Source: Achromobacter deleyi
Lineage (GTDB): Bacteria; Pseudomonadota; Gammaproteobacteria; Burkholderiales; Burkholderiaceae_B
Assembly (NCBI RefSeq): GCF_016127315.1
Contig: NZ_CP065997.1
Coordinates: 5,022,001-5,086,000, forward strand
DNA length: 64,000 nucleotides
Reading direction: 5' to 3'
The notes beneath the pieces were generated by a model. That model had not been told where the DNA came from. It did no database searches and was given only the letters and a program-made list of their open reading frames with translations. How positions within the stretch are numbered: the stretch's first letter is position 1; every line of letters begins with the position of its first letter. The position numbers and the translations under genes are program-made. Positions 33,632-42,757 of the stretch are shown one piece after another.

Positions 33632-35173
33632 TCAGCCGCGCAGGCGGGCCACGGCCTGGGCCAGGTCTTCCTGCTTGCGGACCAGGGTGGCCTCGACCTG
33701 GTCGCGCGGGGTGCGCGCGTCTTCGCGTGCCGAGTTCAGGTCGGCGGCGCGCAACAGGCCCATCAGGTCCTCGGAGCGCGTCTGGGTCGTGGGGGTGATG
33801 CTGCTCTGGTCGACCAGCTTGCCCTTGATGAACTTGGTCACCAGGGTGGACATCGTGCTGGATTCGGTGAACGAGGCCTTGGCCAGTTCGCCGTCTTCGT
33901 AGGCGATGTCGGTGCGACTGCTGTGGTCGTCGCGGATCTGGTAGAACGCGTAGTTCTGCGACTCGGGATCCGTGGTCAGGTTCAGCTTCTGATCGGGCGT
34001 GAGCGCGCGGTGGAAGCTGGCGTTCAGCGACGATTGCTGCTGTTGCGAGATCGCCAGGTCGAGTTGCGGCCGGCCGCTGGACGTGGTGTTCTGCGACGTC
34101 TCGTACGAGAAGGTGTCGAGCTCGCGCGCCTGCAGCGGATTGGACGCGACCGGCGCCTGGTTGATCGAGGCGGAAAAGTCGGCCAGGCCCGACAGCATGG
34201 TGCGATGCACCTCGGCCGGCATGCCCAGGCGCGTCGTGGTCTTGCCTTCCGGGGCCCACTCGCCGTAGCTCTTGTGCAGGTCCGAGAAGCCCGACTTGAA
34301 CAGCGTCATGAGCGCGGCATCGCCCTGGCCGCGGTTCTGGGCGCTGTCGAACTTGGTCAGGTAGCTGTTGATGGCGGCCGTCTGCTGCTGGGCGCTGCCG
34401 AACTGGCTGGGCTTGCTGGCGTCGACGTTGATCTGGGCCGAGCCGGCCACGGTCTTGATCGTCAGCGAGCGTTGGCCCGCGTCGGCCTGGAAGTTGAAGC
34501 TGACGCGGTCGGGGCCTTCGGCGCCGACCGTGGCTTCGAGCGAGACCGACGACAGCACGCTGCTGTTGAACTTGGCCAGCGCGCCCAGCGCCAGCTTGGG
34601 CGGCACGGCGGCCAGGCCGTCGACGGCTTCCTGGAACGATTTGGACAAGCCGGCGATGGCGGTGCGTTCTTCCTCGGTGAGCTTGGCGTCGCCCACGTCG
34701 ATCTGCACGCCCAGGCCCTTTTCGTTGCTTTCCAGCGTGACCGTGACCTTGGCGCCGCTGGCGGTGGTGATGCGCAGCGCGACCGAATTGTCAGCCACGG
34801 CCGGACCCTGGGGCGCGGCGACGCCGTCCACCGGCGCGGCGGCGCGGGCCAGGGGCATCGATAGCGAGTAATTGCCGCCATCGTTCTGCATGCGGCCCAG
34901 CAGGGCCGCGGCCAGGCCCTTGAACTGGCCGGTCAGCGACGAGGCGCGGACGTTGTCGGACATCAGCGAGGACAGGGCGTCGGGTTCCTGCACCTGGCCA
35001 GCGGCGACGGATTCGGGCGAATAGGTCAGCACGTTGGCCGGCTGGCCCAGCGTCACCGAAGTGGACGCGGGGATGTCGGGACTGCGGTTGACGGTGGTGA
35101 CGCGGGACACCCCGGTCGCCGGCGCCTGCGGGGCGATGACGAGCGGCGGGGTGTAGCTGGAGATCGTGGTCAT
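33632..35173 (-). CDS. Large hypothetical protein, Ser/Thr/Gln-rich
   Basis: The 513-residue protein has no signal peptide, no membrane span and no recognised catalytic motif. It is rich in Ser, Thr, Ala and Gln, with predicted mixed beta (about 120-290) and helical (about 300-513) parts. The end is a charged coiled-coil-like helix (DQVEATLVRKQEDLAQAVARLRG). The ATG at 35173 follows AGGA. The upstream 35174-35425 region is strikingly AT-rich, unlike its surroundings, suggesting regulated or acquired expression. I do not recognise the family. Confidence 0.65.
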   Translation of the reverse strand: MTTISSYTPPLVIAPQAPATGVSRVTTVNRSPDIPASTSVTLGQPANVLTYSPESVAAGQVQEPDALSSLMSDNVRASSLTGQFKGLAAALLGRMQNDGGNYSLSMPLARAAAPVDGVAAPQGPAVADNSVALRITTASGAKVTVTLESNEKGLGVQIDVGDAKLTEEERTAIAGLSKSFQEAVDGLAAVPPKLALGALAKFNSSVLSSVSLEATVGAEGPDRVSFNFQADAGQRSLTIKTVAGSAQINVDASKPSQFGSAQQQTAAINSYLTKFDSAQNRGQGDAALMTLFKSGFSDLHKSYGEWAPEGKTTTRLGMPAEVHRTMLSGLADFSASINQAPVASNPLQARELDTFSYETSQNTTSSGRPQLDLAISQQQQSSLNASFHRALTPDQKLNLTTDPESQNYAFYQIRDDHSSRTDIAYEDGELAKASFTESSTMSTLVTKFIKGKLVDQSSITPTTQTRSEDLMGLLRAADLNSAREDARTPRDQVEATLVRKQEDLAQAVARLRG

Positions 35174-35425
35174 GTCAGTGGTATTCCTGGCGGGCAACAG
35201 CTGCCCATGAGGCTTGCCGGGGAGTATCACCACCACTAACGGCACAGGCGCCGGGAAATTAATCGACCAACGATATTTATTTTTTCTTTTTCGTAATTAA
35301 GGCTTTTTCATTCAGCTTGATGGCAGTCTTGGAGCAGGATTGATAATAATGTCGACAAAATGAATATCCCCGCCGCCATTATCTGCCTGCATGGGCGGCG
35401 TGTTTCACACGGCCGCCCGGGGCCC
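35174..35425. other. AT-rich intergenic region
   Basis: This 252-bp spacer includes a marked AT-rich stretch (about 35258-35350) with long T and A runs, in a genome that is otherwise very G+C-rich. It separates the start of one minus-strand gene from the end of another. It is a candidate for binding by an H-NS-like silencer and probably carries the promoter of the 513-residue protein. No gene is seen. Confidence 0.45.
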
Positions 35426-35992
35426 TTATTTCACGACATAATTCTTGGCTTCGTTTTCACCGGCCCATTTGCGCAAGGCGGCGATGAATTCCGGGCAGAC
35501 GTTGCCGTCGACGGTGGAATCGACGATGACGCTGTCCTTCATGCGCATCAGCACCTTGCATTCGTAAATACGGCTGCGGCCCTGGTAATAACCGCTGCTG
35601 CTTTGCTGGAATACCGGCGTCGCCGCGGTCGTGTTGGTGGCCGGGATCATGCCGACCACCTGCTGGCTGGTGCCGGTCGTGACCCATTCCTGGTACGGCG
35701 CCGACTGGTAGTCGGACCACTCCAGTTCCATGGTGTTGCCGATCGCGCGCTTCTTGGAAGGCTCGCCCAGCGCCGCGATGGCGTCGTCGATCGAGCGGCC
35801 CTGCATGTTGCGGGCGACGTTGACGCTGGGAGAGAACGACAGGCCTTCCGAGAAAACCCGGCTCAGCGACGGCAGCGACGAACTGCCGCCGGAGGGCATC
35901 GGCGCGCACCCGGCCAGGCTGGCGGCGGCGATCAGGCTGGCGGCCAGGCGCAGCGGCGGGCGGCGGGCGGAAAGGGGCAGGGGGAACGTCAT
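35426..35992 (-). CDS. Hypothetical lipoprotein
   Basis: The 188-residue protein has a signal peptide with the lipobox LAGC (cysteine 29), so it should be lipid-anchored, with no aspartate at +2 (Ala-Pro follows). The mature part has a conserved-looking RSIDDAIAALGEPSK motif, as in small outer-membrane assembly-type lipoproteins (BamE/SmpA-like repeats of helix then beta), and two cysteines. Function is not assigned. ATG 35992 is used because only this start places the lipobox properly. Confidence 0.68.
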   Translation of the reverse strand: MTFPLPLSARRPPLRLAASLIAAASLAGCAPMPSGGSSSLPSLSRVFSEGLSFSPSVNVARNMQGRSIDDAIAALGEPSKKRAIGNTMELEWSDYQSAPYQEWVTTGTSQQVVGMIPATNTTAATPVFQQSSSGYYQGRSRIYECKVLMRMKDSVIVDSTVDGNVCPEFIAALRKWAGENEAKNYVVK

Positions 35993-36299
35993 GGCGTGCG
36001 GTCGGTGCTCCGTGGCGGCCGGGCGCGGCGGCTGCGATCGCAGGCCGGGCGCGCCGGGCGTTTTGTGTCTCTTCGTGACAGGCCGGATCTGCACGGCATG
36101 TGACGGGAGAGTGATTGCAGACTGACAGCCTGCTTACGAAATGTCCGCCATTTTCACCGGAAAACGGGGCCAGCTTCCCCCTGTCAGCTGTGAAATTTGT
36201 TACTCAATATGCCTGGGCGGCGTCGGCAAAGGGGACGGACCGGGGAAACCGCTTGCTAAGATCGTGGCCGCTGAATCCACCCGATCCGGAACCCGAACG

Positions 36300-37133
36300 A
36301 TGATATTTGCCCGATTTTCTCCGATTATCCGCGCCGCGCTCGGCGCGCTGGCGTTGATGGCGGGCCTGTTCGCGCCGCAGGCGCATGCCGACAAACTGTA
36401 CGGCGGCATCGCGACGGATGGAAAACACGCCAAGATCTATTGGGCGCTGCCGGAGGATTCCGAAAAGGCGGCCGAATCGGCGGCGCTGGCGGCGTGCCGC
36501 AAGGGCGGCGGCAAGGACTGCAAATCGCTCAGCTGGTTTTCGGACAGCTGCATGACCTATGCCCGCAACACCTCGAACGACCTGTTCCCGGGCAACAGCG
36601 TGTCGCCGGAAATGGCGGCCAAGAAGGCGATCCGACGCTGCACCGCCGGCAGTCCCAACGGCAAATGCTGGCTGACCACGATGCCGCTGTGCGTGGGACC
36701 CGGCTACAGCGCGCAGGACGTGGCCGCGGCCAGGCAGGCCACGCCGGCCGAGCTGGAGGCGCTGTCCGCCAAGCTGAACGACCGCGAGTACTGGGGCGCC
36801 GTCGCCGAAATGGAGTCGGGCGACCTGACCTACGCGGATGGCTATCCCAACGAGAAGGACGCCATCAGCAAGCTGCTGGATTGGGAAGAGTGCGTCGGCT
36901 GCACCAAGGTGCTGACCTACCGCGACAGCTGCGTCGGCCTGGCCTGGATCAAGGGCGTGAAGGGCCGTGGCACCAGCTACACCGCGCTCGATCCCGATCC
37001 GAAGGCGGCGCGCGACGCGGCGCGCAACACCTGCAGCGCCAAGAGCGGCCTGCCCAATTGCGTGGCGATGGTGCGCTGCTCGGGCCGTCCCTACATCAGC
37101 GGCTATGCCGGCGAGGACGAAAAAGCCAATTGA
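36300..37133 (+). CDS. Exported protein with two DUF4189-like repeats
   Basis: The 277-residue secreted protein has a signal peptide ending at AHAD. Two related modules follow: one at about 32-130 (YGGIATDGKHAKIYWA, KAAESAALAACRKGGGKDC) and one at about 165-277 (YWGAVAEMESGD, KAARDAARNTCSAKSG, NCVAMVRCSG). Both have the alternating cysteines of the DUF4189 fold. The modules are small disulfide-bonded domains of unknown function. The ATG at 36300 has a weak GGA ribosome site. An intrinsic terminator follows at 37172. Confidence 0.72.
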   Translation: MIFARFSPIIRAALGALALMAGLFAPQAHADKLYGGIATDGKHAKIYWALPEDSEKAAESAALAACRKGGGKDCKSLSWFSDSCMTYARNTSNDLFPGNSVSPEMAAKKAIRRCTAGSPNGKCWLTTMPLCVGPGYSAQDVAAARQATPAELEALSAKLNDREYWGAVAEMESGDLTYADGYPNEKDAISKLLDWEECVGCTKVLTYRDSCVGLAWIKGVKGRGTSYTALDPDPKAARDAARNTCSAKSGLPNCVAMVRCSGRPYISGYAGEDEKAN

Positions 37134-37171
37134 TTTCGCCATGAGGCGGCAGCGCGCCGCGTGGCACGGCG

Positions 37172-37203
37172 AGCCGGCACCCGGGAACGGGGCCGGCTTT
37201 TTT
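37172..37203 (+). terminator. Intrinsic terminator of the DUF4189 gene
   Basis: AGCCGGC (37172-37178) pairs with GCCGGCT (37192-37198), and a run of six T residues follows (37198-37203). It lies 39 bp after the stop and is in the plus orientation. Confidence 0.75.
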
Positions 37204-37217
37204 CATGCCGGCCCGGT

Positions 37218-38144
37218 TCATTCCCGCAAGCGCGCGGCGGCGTCCCGGACCACCTGCTGCAGCCACGCCAGCGCCGCGTCGCCGGGCGCGCGCCGGCTGC
37301 ACACCATGTCGATATCGAAAGGGCCCGGGTCGACTTCGGGCGGCAGCGGCCGCAGGGTCAGGCCGTCGCCCGCCAGCCGCAACGCGGCGCGCCGCGCCAG
37401 CGTGGCGATCAGGTCGGTGCCTTGCACCGCATGCGGCAGCGCGACGATGTGGGCGAAGGTGCAGGCCACCCGGCGCCGCTGCCCCAGCCGCGCCAGGCTG
37501 GCATCCACCACCCCGCGCGCCGAGCCATCGTCGCTGGGCGTGAACAGCGCATGCGGTAGCGCCACGTAGCGCGCCAGGTCCAGCTTGCGGCCACGCAGCG
37601 CGGGGTGATGCTTGTCCGCGATGCAGACGAAATGCTCCTGGTACAGGCGTTCGCGCAGCATGCGCTTGGGCGGCGCCAGGTGGCCACCGATCGCCAGGTC
37701 GACGCTGCCGTTGTCCAGCTGTTCATACAGGGCGGCGCGGTCGAGCCGCGCGATGCGCAGGTCGATGCCGGGGGCGTCGCGCCGCAGCGCCGCGACGATG
37801 TGCGGCACGATCACCACGTCGGCGTAGTCGCTGGCCGCCACGGTGAAGCGGCGGCCGGCCGCGGCCTGGGGATCGAAGCCGGCGCCTTGCGCCAGCGCCT
37901 GGCGGATCTGGTCCAGCGCTGCGCTCACGGCCGGCATCAGCGCGACGGCCTTGGGCGTGGGCTGCATGCCGTCGGCGGTGCGCAGGAACAGTTCGTCCTG
38001 GAACAGCAGGCGCAGGCGCCCCAGCGCGCTGCTGACCGACGGCTGGGCGCGGTTGATGCGCTGGCCGGCCAGGGTCACGTTGCGGGTGTCGTAGAGCGCC
38101 TCGAAGGCGACCAGCAGGTTCAGGTCGACGGCGGAAAGATTCAT
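37218..38144 (-). CDS. LysR-family regulator (NodD/LeuO-like subgroup)
   Basis: The 308-residue protein starts [45 protein letters not shown], the N-terminus of the LysR subgroup with NodD, LeuO and similar regulators. The LysR ligand domain follows. It is divergent from the pyroglutamyl-peptidase gene with a 93-bp spacer that contains AATAATAC and GATTATGG stretches but no clear perfect palindrome. The ribosome site is weak. It may control pcp and the adjacent hydrolase. Confidence 0.85.
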   Translation of the reverse strand: MNLSAVDLNLLVAFEALYDTRNVTLAGQRINRAQPSVSSALGRLRLLFQDELFLRTADGMQPTPKAVALMPAVSAALDQIRQALAQGAGFDPQAAAGRRFTVAASDYADVVIVPHIVAALRRDAPGIDLRIARLDRAALYEQLDNGSVDLAIGGHLAPPKRMLRERLYQEHFVCIADKHHPALRGRKLDLARYVALPHALFTPSDDGSARGVVDASLARLGQRRRVACTFAHIVALPHAVQGTDLIATLARRAALRLAGDGLTLRPLPPEVDPGPFDIDMVCSRRAPGDAALAWLQQVVRDAAARLRE

Positions 38145-38237
38145 GCCATCAATAATACGAATAGCGATTATGGATTTCAACAATTCCATGGCGCGGTCCT
38201 ACCATGGCTGGCAGCAATTGAATCGAAGGACTGCGCA

Positions 38238-38885
38238 ATGACGACCGTATTGATTACCGGCATCGAACCGTTCGATGGCGAAACCCTGAACCCGTCGTGG
38301 GAAGCCGTGCGGCGGCTGGATGGCACCCAGGTGGCCGGCGCCACCCTGGTGGCGCGCCAGCTGCCATGCGTGATCGGCAAGGTGGTGGGCGTGTTGCGCC
38401 AGGCCATCGAGGACACGCAGCCGGACCTGGTGATCTGCCTGGGCCAGGCCGGCGGGCGCAGCGACATCTCGATCGAGCGCGTCGCGATCAACGTGGTCGA
38501 CGCCCGCATCCCCGACAACGAAGGCCGCCAGCCGATCGACGAGCCGGTGGTCGCGGGCGGCCCGGCCGCCTATTTCTCGACCCTGCCGATCAAGGCCATC
38601 GTGCGCGATCTGCGCCGCGCGGGCGTGCCGGCGTCGGTGTCGTCGACGGCGGGCACCTACAACTGCAACACCATCTTCTATGGCCTGGCGCACTACATCG
38701 CCACCGAGCGCCCGGCGTTGCGCGGCGGCTTCGTGCACGTGCCGTACCTGCCGGAGATGGCGGCCCATCACCCCGGCCAGCCCAGCCTGGCGCTGGAGAC
38801 GCTGATCGAGGGCGTGAAGGTGATGGTGGCGACCTCGCTGGCGGTGACGGCGGACATCAAGACCAGCGGCGGCGCGCTGCATTGA
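38238..38885 (+). CDS. pcp: Pyroglutamyl-peptidase I
   Basis: The 215-residue cysteine peptidase (family C15) removes N-terminal pyroglutamate from peptides in the cytoplasm. The catalytic triad is visible at canonical positions: E80 (SIERVAINV), C143 ([11 protein letters not shown]) and H167 ([10 protein letters not shown]). The opening [22 protein letters not shown] is diagnostic. GAAGGA lies 7 nt before the ATG. It is 13 bp upstream of an alpha/beta hydrolase gene, forming a two-gene unit. Confidence 0.93.
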   Translation: MTTVLITGIEPFDGETLNPSWEAVRRLDGTQVAGATLVARQLPCVIGKVVGVLRQAIEDTQPDLVICLGQAGGRSDISIERVAINVVDARIPDNEGRQPIDEPVVAGGPAAYFSTLPIKAIVRDLRRAGVPASVSSTAGTYNCNTIFYGLAHYIATERPALRGGFVHVPYLPEMAAHHPGQPSLALETLIEGVKVMVATSLAVTADIKTSGGALH

Positions 38886-38898
38886 ACGGAGACGGACG

Positions 38899-39786
38899 AT
38901 GGATACTTTCAAGGACGCCGACGCCTTCGCGCTGGACGGCGTGCCGTTCCGCCACCGGCAGGTGCGGGTGGACGGCCTGGGCTATCACGTGGTGGAAGGC
39001 GGCGCCGGGCCGGCGCTGATCCTGCTGGCGGGGTTTCCGCAGAGCTGGTACGCGTGGCGCCGGGTCATGCCGCTGCTGGCGCCGCATTTCCGCCTCTATG
39101 CGGTGGACCTGCCCGGGCAGGGCGACTCGGACAAGCCGCTGGACGGCTACGACACCCGCACGGCGGGCGAGCGCCTGCGGGCGCTGTTCCACACGCTGGG
39201 GCTGACGCGCTACGCGCTGGCCGGGCACGACATCGGCGCCTGGATCGCCTATCCGTACGCGACGCGCCACGCCGACGAGGTCGAGCGGCTGGTGCTGTTG
39301 GACGCGAACATCCCCGGCGTGACGCTGCCCGCCAGCTTCGAGCTGGGACCGGACAACTGGAAGCGCTGGCATTTCCTCTTCAATACCGTGCCGGACCTGC
39401 CCGAAGCGCTGCTGCAGGGCCGCGAGCGGGTGCTGATCGAGTGGTTCTTCAGCCGCAAGACCGCCAATAAGCCGGGCGTGTTCAGCCGCGCCGACCTGGA
39501 TGAGTACGAGCGGGTCTACCAGACGCTGGGCGGCTTGCGCGGCATGCTCGGCTATTACCGCGCGGCGCACCAGTCGGCCGAGCAGAACCGGGCGCTGCGC
39601 GAGACGCCGTTGACGCTGCCGGTGCTGGCGCTGGGCGGCGAGCACGGCAGCGCGCCCGACCTGCACCAGGCGCTGGGGCCGCTGGCGCGCGACTTGCGCG
39701 GCGGGGTGCTGGCCGATTGCGGCCACTATCTGCCGGAAGAGCAGCCGCGCGAACTGGCGCGGCGCATGCTGGCGTTCCTGGCGTAG
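38899..39786 (+). CDS. Alpha/beta hydrolase, epoxide-hydrolase/haloacetate-dehalogenase type
   Basis: The 295-residue enzyme has an HGFP-like oxyanion loop (LLAGFPQSWYAWR), an aspartate nucleophile in GHDIGAW, and DCGHYLPEEQP supplying the base histidine. The Asp nucleophile separates it from serine esterases and places it with epoxide hydrolases and fluoroacetate dehalogenases. No fluoroacetate-specific residues can be judged by eye. It has an acceptable GGAGACGG ribosome site and probably shares a transcript with pcp. Confidence 0.82.
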   Translation: MDTFKDADAFALDGVPFRHRQVRVDGLGYHVVEGGAGPALILLAGFPQSWYAWRRVMPLLAPHFRLYAVDLPGQGDSDKPLDGYDTRTAGERLRALFHTLGLTRYALAGHDIGAWIAYPYATRHADEVERLVLLDANIPGVTLPASFELGPDNWKRWHFLFNTVPDLPEALLQGRERVLIEWFFSRKTANKPGVFSRADLDEYERVYQTLGGLRGMLGYYRAAHQSAEQNRALRETPLTLPVLALGGEHGSAPDLHQALGPLARDLRGGVLADCGHYLPEEQPRELARRMLAFLA

Positions 39787-39794
39787 CCGCCGCA

Positions 39795-39864
39795 GCATAC
39801 GGCTGCCCCAGCATTTCCACATTGCGTATCGGTATTTGTCCGGCGCACGGCGCGCTCCTATCCT
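39795..39864 (+). promoter_or_regulatory. Promoter of the Bug gene with shared GCATAY-N10-GCATTTCY motif
   Basis: GCATAC at 39795-39800 and GCATTTCC at 39811-39818 match the spacing seen upstream of the VOC gene at 49651. A promoter follows: TTGTCC (39836-39841) and TATCCT (39859-39864), 17 nt apart. The shared motif suggests common control with the sulfur locus. Confidence 0.4.
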
Positions 39865-39894
39865 GGCCTGCTTGGAATTTCCGCAGGGAGCAGG

Positions 39895-40920
39895 ATGATG
39901 GGCAATCGACGCAGGTCCCTCTTGAAGGCCGCGTTCGGCCTGGCCGGTGGCGTGGTGGTGGGCGCGGGCCTGTTGAGCAACATGACCGGCGCCGCGCCGG
40001 CCGCCACGGACGACGCCACGCGCTATCCGAGCCGGCCGGTCAAGCTGATCGTGCCGATCGCGGCCGGCGGCAGCGCCGACAAGCTGGCGCGCACCGTGGC
40101 GCAGAAACTGAGCGAGAAGTGGGGGCAGAGCGTGGTGGTGGAGAACCAGCCGGGCGCCAGCAGCGCCATCGGCAATGCCGCGGTGGCGCATGCGCGCGGC
40201 GACGGCTACACGCTGCTGCTGGGCGGCGATGCCTTGTCGCTGAACGCGCTGCAACCCGCCAAGCCGCTGTACGACCCGTTGCGCGACCTGCGCGGCGTGA
40301 CCAAGGCGGTGGTGAATCCGCAGCTGCTGGTGGTGCGTCCGGGACTGGGCGTGAAGACCTTCCAGGAATTCGTGGCGCTGGTGCGCAGCCGGCCCGGCGA
40401 GATCTCGCTGGCGCTGCCTGGCGGCAACGGCAGCCTGCAGCACCTGGCGGTGGAACTGCTCAACGAACGCATCGGCGCCAAGACCAACCAGATTCCCTAT
40501 CCGGGCGGCGGGCCGGCCACGCTCGACGTACTGGGCGGCCACGTGGATGCCATGCTGATCACGCTGGCCGCGGCCACCGAGAACGTGCGCTCGGGCAAGC
40601 TGGTGGCGCTGGCGGTGACCACGCCGTACCGCTCCAAGGCGCTGCCGGAGGTGCCGACCATGCAGGAGGCGGGCCTGGCCGATTACGCGGTCGAGAGCTG
40701 GCAGGGCTTCGTGGTGCCGGCCTCGACCCCGGCGGCGTTGGTCGAGCGCATCCATCGCGATGTGGTGGCCGTGCTGCGCGAACCGGAGACCGCCACGCTG
40801 CTGGAGAACCTGGGGTTCGCCATCGCCGCCAGCACGCCCGAGGCGGTGGACCAGACCGTGCGCGACGACATCGCGACCTATCGGCGCGTGATCGCCACCG
40901 CCGACGTCAAGCTCCAGTAG
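39895..40920 (+). CDS. Bug/TctC-type solute receptor, Tat-like signal
   Basis: The 341-residue protein has Bug motifs (VKLIVPIAAGGSADKLAR, VENQPGASSAIGN, DGYTLLLGG, IPYPGGGPATLDVLGG). Its N-terminus has an RRRSLLKAAFGLAGG twin-arginine-like stretch, unlike the other three Bug receptors here, which have ordinary signal peptides. GGAG precedes ATG 39895 (or 39898). It stands alone, before the sulfur locus. Its ligand may be a carboxylate used with that locus, which is a guess based on the shared promoter motif. Confidence 0.86.
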   Translation: MMGNRRRSLLKAAFGLAGGVVVGAGLLSNMTGAAPAATDDATRYPSRPVKLIVPIAAGGSADKLARTVAQKLSEKWGQSVVVENQPGASSAIGNAAVAHARGDGYTLLLGGDALSLNALQPAKPLYDPLRDLRGVTKAVVNPQLLVVRPGLGVKTFQEFVALVRSRPGEISLALPGGNGSLQHLAVELLNERIGAKTNQIPYPGGGPATLDVLGGHVDAMLITLAAATENVRSGKLVALAVTTPYRSKALPEVPTMQEAGLADYAVESWQGFVVPASTPAALVERIHRDVVAVLREPETATLLENLGFAIAASTPEAVDQTVRDDIATYRRVIATADVKLQ

Positions 40921-41025
40921 GCGCGCCGCAACAGGGGTTTCATATTCATATCTGAAAGTCTTCTTTGTGTTGTGCGGCGGCGGACCGCAGCATAGAACTC
41001 CGTTCAATGCCTACGACACAACAAC

Positions 41026-41865
41026 ATGAAGACTCGCAATATCTCCGGCCGTATCCTGCAGGCGGCCGTCGCGCTGGCCCTGGCGGCCGGCGCCGCCGGC
41101 GCCCATGCCGATGCCACGCTGAACAAGATCAAGGAACGCGGCACCGTCACCATCGGCGTGCTGGCCAACGGCGGCGTGTTCGGCTCGATCGACCCGGCCA
41201 CGCAGCAGCTGGTCGGCTGGAATCCCGACCTGGCGCGTGAACTGGCCAAGGGCCTGGGCGTGAAGGCCGAGCTGGTGCAGGTGCAGACCGCCACCCGCAC
41301 GCAGTTCCTGATCTCGGGCAAGGTCGACCTGCTGATCGCGTCGATGGAGCTGAACCCCGAACGCGCCGAGATCCTCGGCTACGCGCCGACGCCGTTCTTC
41401 CGAGTGGGCGGCGCGGCCGCCACCCGCAAGGACAGCGGCATCGCCAAGTGGGAAGACCTGCGCGGCAAGCCGGTCTGCGTGTCGCAGGGCAGCAGCTTCG
41501 CGCGGCCCCTGCAGGCCGACTACGGCGCGGTGGTCAAGGGCTACAAGAGTTCTTCGGACTCCCTGCTGGCGCTGCGCGGCGGCCAGTGCGTGGCCGCGGT
41601 GCACGATTCGACCCTGATCCATCCGCTGCTGCGCAGCAATCCCGAATGGGCCGACTATCACGCGCCCATCGCCACGGAAGTGCTGCCGGCCAATTCGGTG
41701 GTCTGGACCCGCAAGGGCGAGGCCGACACCATCGCCGCCGTCGACAAGGTGATCCAGGGCTGGCACCGCAGCGGCTGGCTGATCGCCACCGAGAAGCGCC
41801 TGGACATCCAGCCGCCGCAGCCGCTGCTGCAGGAACTGCACGACAAGTACAAGCAGGGCAGCTGA
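41026..41865 (+). CDS. Amino-acid-type ABC binding protein (SBP_bac_3)
   Basis: The 279-residue periplasmic protein has a signal peptide (ending AHAD) and the family-3 solute-binding fold: TVTIGVLANGGVFGSID, FLISGKVDLLIASMELNPERAEILGYAPT. It starts a nine-gene operon with short gaps or overlaps to 49649. It resembles the following gene product throughout, so the two are likely paralogues serving one permease. Candidate ligands are cystine or another polar sulfur amino acid, inferred from the operon's enzymes. Confidence 0.86.
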   Translation: MKTRNISGRILQAAVALALAAGAAGAHADATLNKIKERGTVTIGVLANGGVFGSIDPATQQLVGWNPDLARELAKGLGVKAELVQVQTATRTQFLISGKVDLLIASMELNPERAEILGYAPTPFFRVGGAAATRKDSGIAKWEDLRGKPVCVSQGSSFARPLQADYGAVVKGYKSSSDSLLALRGGQCVAAVHDSTLIHPLLRSNPEWADYHAPIATEVLPANSVVWTRKGEADTIAAVDKVIQGWHRSGWLIATEKRLDIQPPQPLLQELHDKYKQGS

Positions 41866-41896
41866 GCCTCGCGCCCGCCCGTGTTGGAAAAGACCG

Positions 41897-42757
41897 ATGA
41901 ATAGACAAGCAATCAAGTGGGCCGCCGCGCTGGCGCTGGCGTCCCTGGCGACGGCGGCGCACGCCGACGCCACCCTGGACCGCGTCAAGCAGCGCGGCAA
42001 GCTGGTGGTGGGCGTGGACGGCGCCAGCCCGCCGTTCGGCCTGCTCGATCCGGCCACCGGCAAGGTGGGCGGCTTCCAGACCGAGCTGGGCCGCGATATC
42101 GCCCAGCGGCTGGGCGTGACGCTGGAAACGGTGCCGGTGACGGCCTCGACCCGGGTGCAGTTCCTGCAGGCCGGCAAGGTCGATCTGCTGATCGCCAACA
42201 TCCAGTGGACCCAGGAGCGCAGCGAGATCCTGAGCTACGCGCCGACGCCCTACAACCTGGTCGGCGGCGCCGCCATGGTGTCCAAGCGCAGCGGCATCAA
42301 GCGCTGGGAGGACCTGAAGGGCAAGGTGGCCTGCGTGTCGCAAGGCAGCAATTTCGCCAAGCCGCTGCAGGACACCTATGGCGCGGTGGTCAAGGGCCTG
42401 CGCAACATCCCGGAATCGCTGCTGGCGCTCAAGGGCGGCAGCTGCGACGCCTCGGTGCACATCCAGCCGGCGCTGTACGAGACGCTGCACGGGCCCAATG
42501 GCAAGGAATGGGAGGGCTTCGAACTGGCCACCCCGGACCAGCTGATCCCGTCGCCCACGGTGATCTGGACCCGTCGCAACGAGGCCGATACGCGCGCCTT
42601 CGTCGATGGCGTGATCCGCGACTGGCACAAGTCCGGGCTGCTGGTGCGGCAGGCCGACAAGTTCGGCGTGCCGGCCGACTACCTGCGGCAGGCCAACCGC
42701 GACGCGCAGGCCGGCAAGTTCGACAGCGCGCCGCCCGAGGCGCAGGCCAAGCCATGA
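41897..42757 (+). CDS. Amino-acid-type ABC binding protein, paralogue
   Basis: The 286-residue periplasmic protein has a signal peptide (AAHAD) and the same lobe motifs as its upstream neighbour: LVVGVDGASPPFGLLDP, FLQAGKVDLLIANIQWTQERSEILSYAPT, and VACVSQGSNFAKPLQ. It lies 31 bp after the first copy, and its stop overlaps the next start (ATGA). Two receptors with one permease set suggest two related substrates. Confidence 0.86.
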   Translation: MNRQAIKWAAALALASLATAAHADATLDRVKQRGKLVVGVDGASPPFGLLDPATGKVGGFQTELGRDIAQRLGVTLETVPVTASTRVQFLQAGKVDLLIANIQWTQERSEILSYAPTPYNLVGGAAMVSKRSGIKRWEDLKGKVACVSQGSNFAKPLQDTYGAVVKGLRNIPESLLALKGGSCDASVHIQPALYETLHGPNGKEWEGFELATPDQLIPSPTVIWTRRNEADTRAFVDGVIRDWHKSGLLVRQADKFGVPADYLRQANRDAQAGKFDSAPPEAQAKP

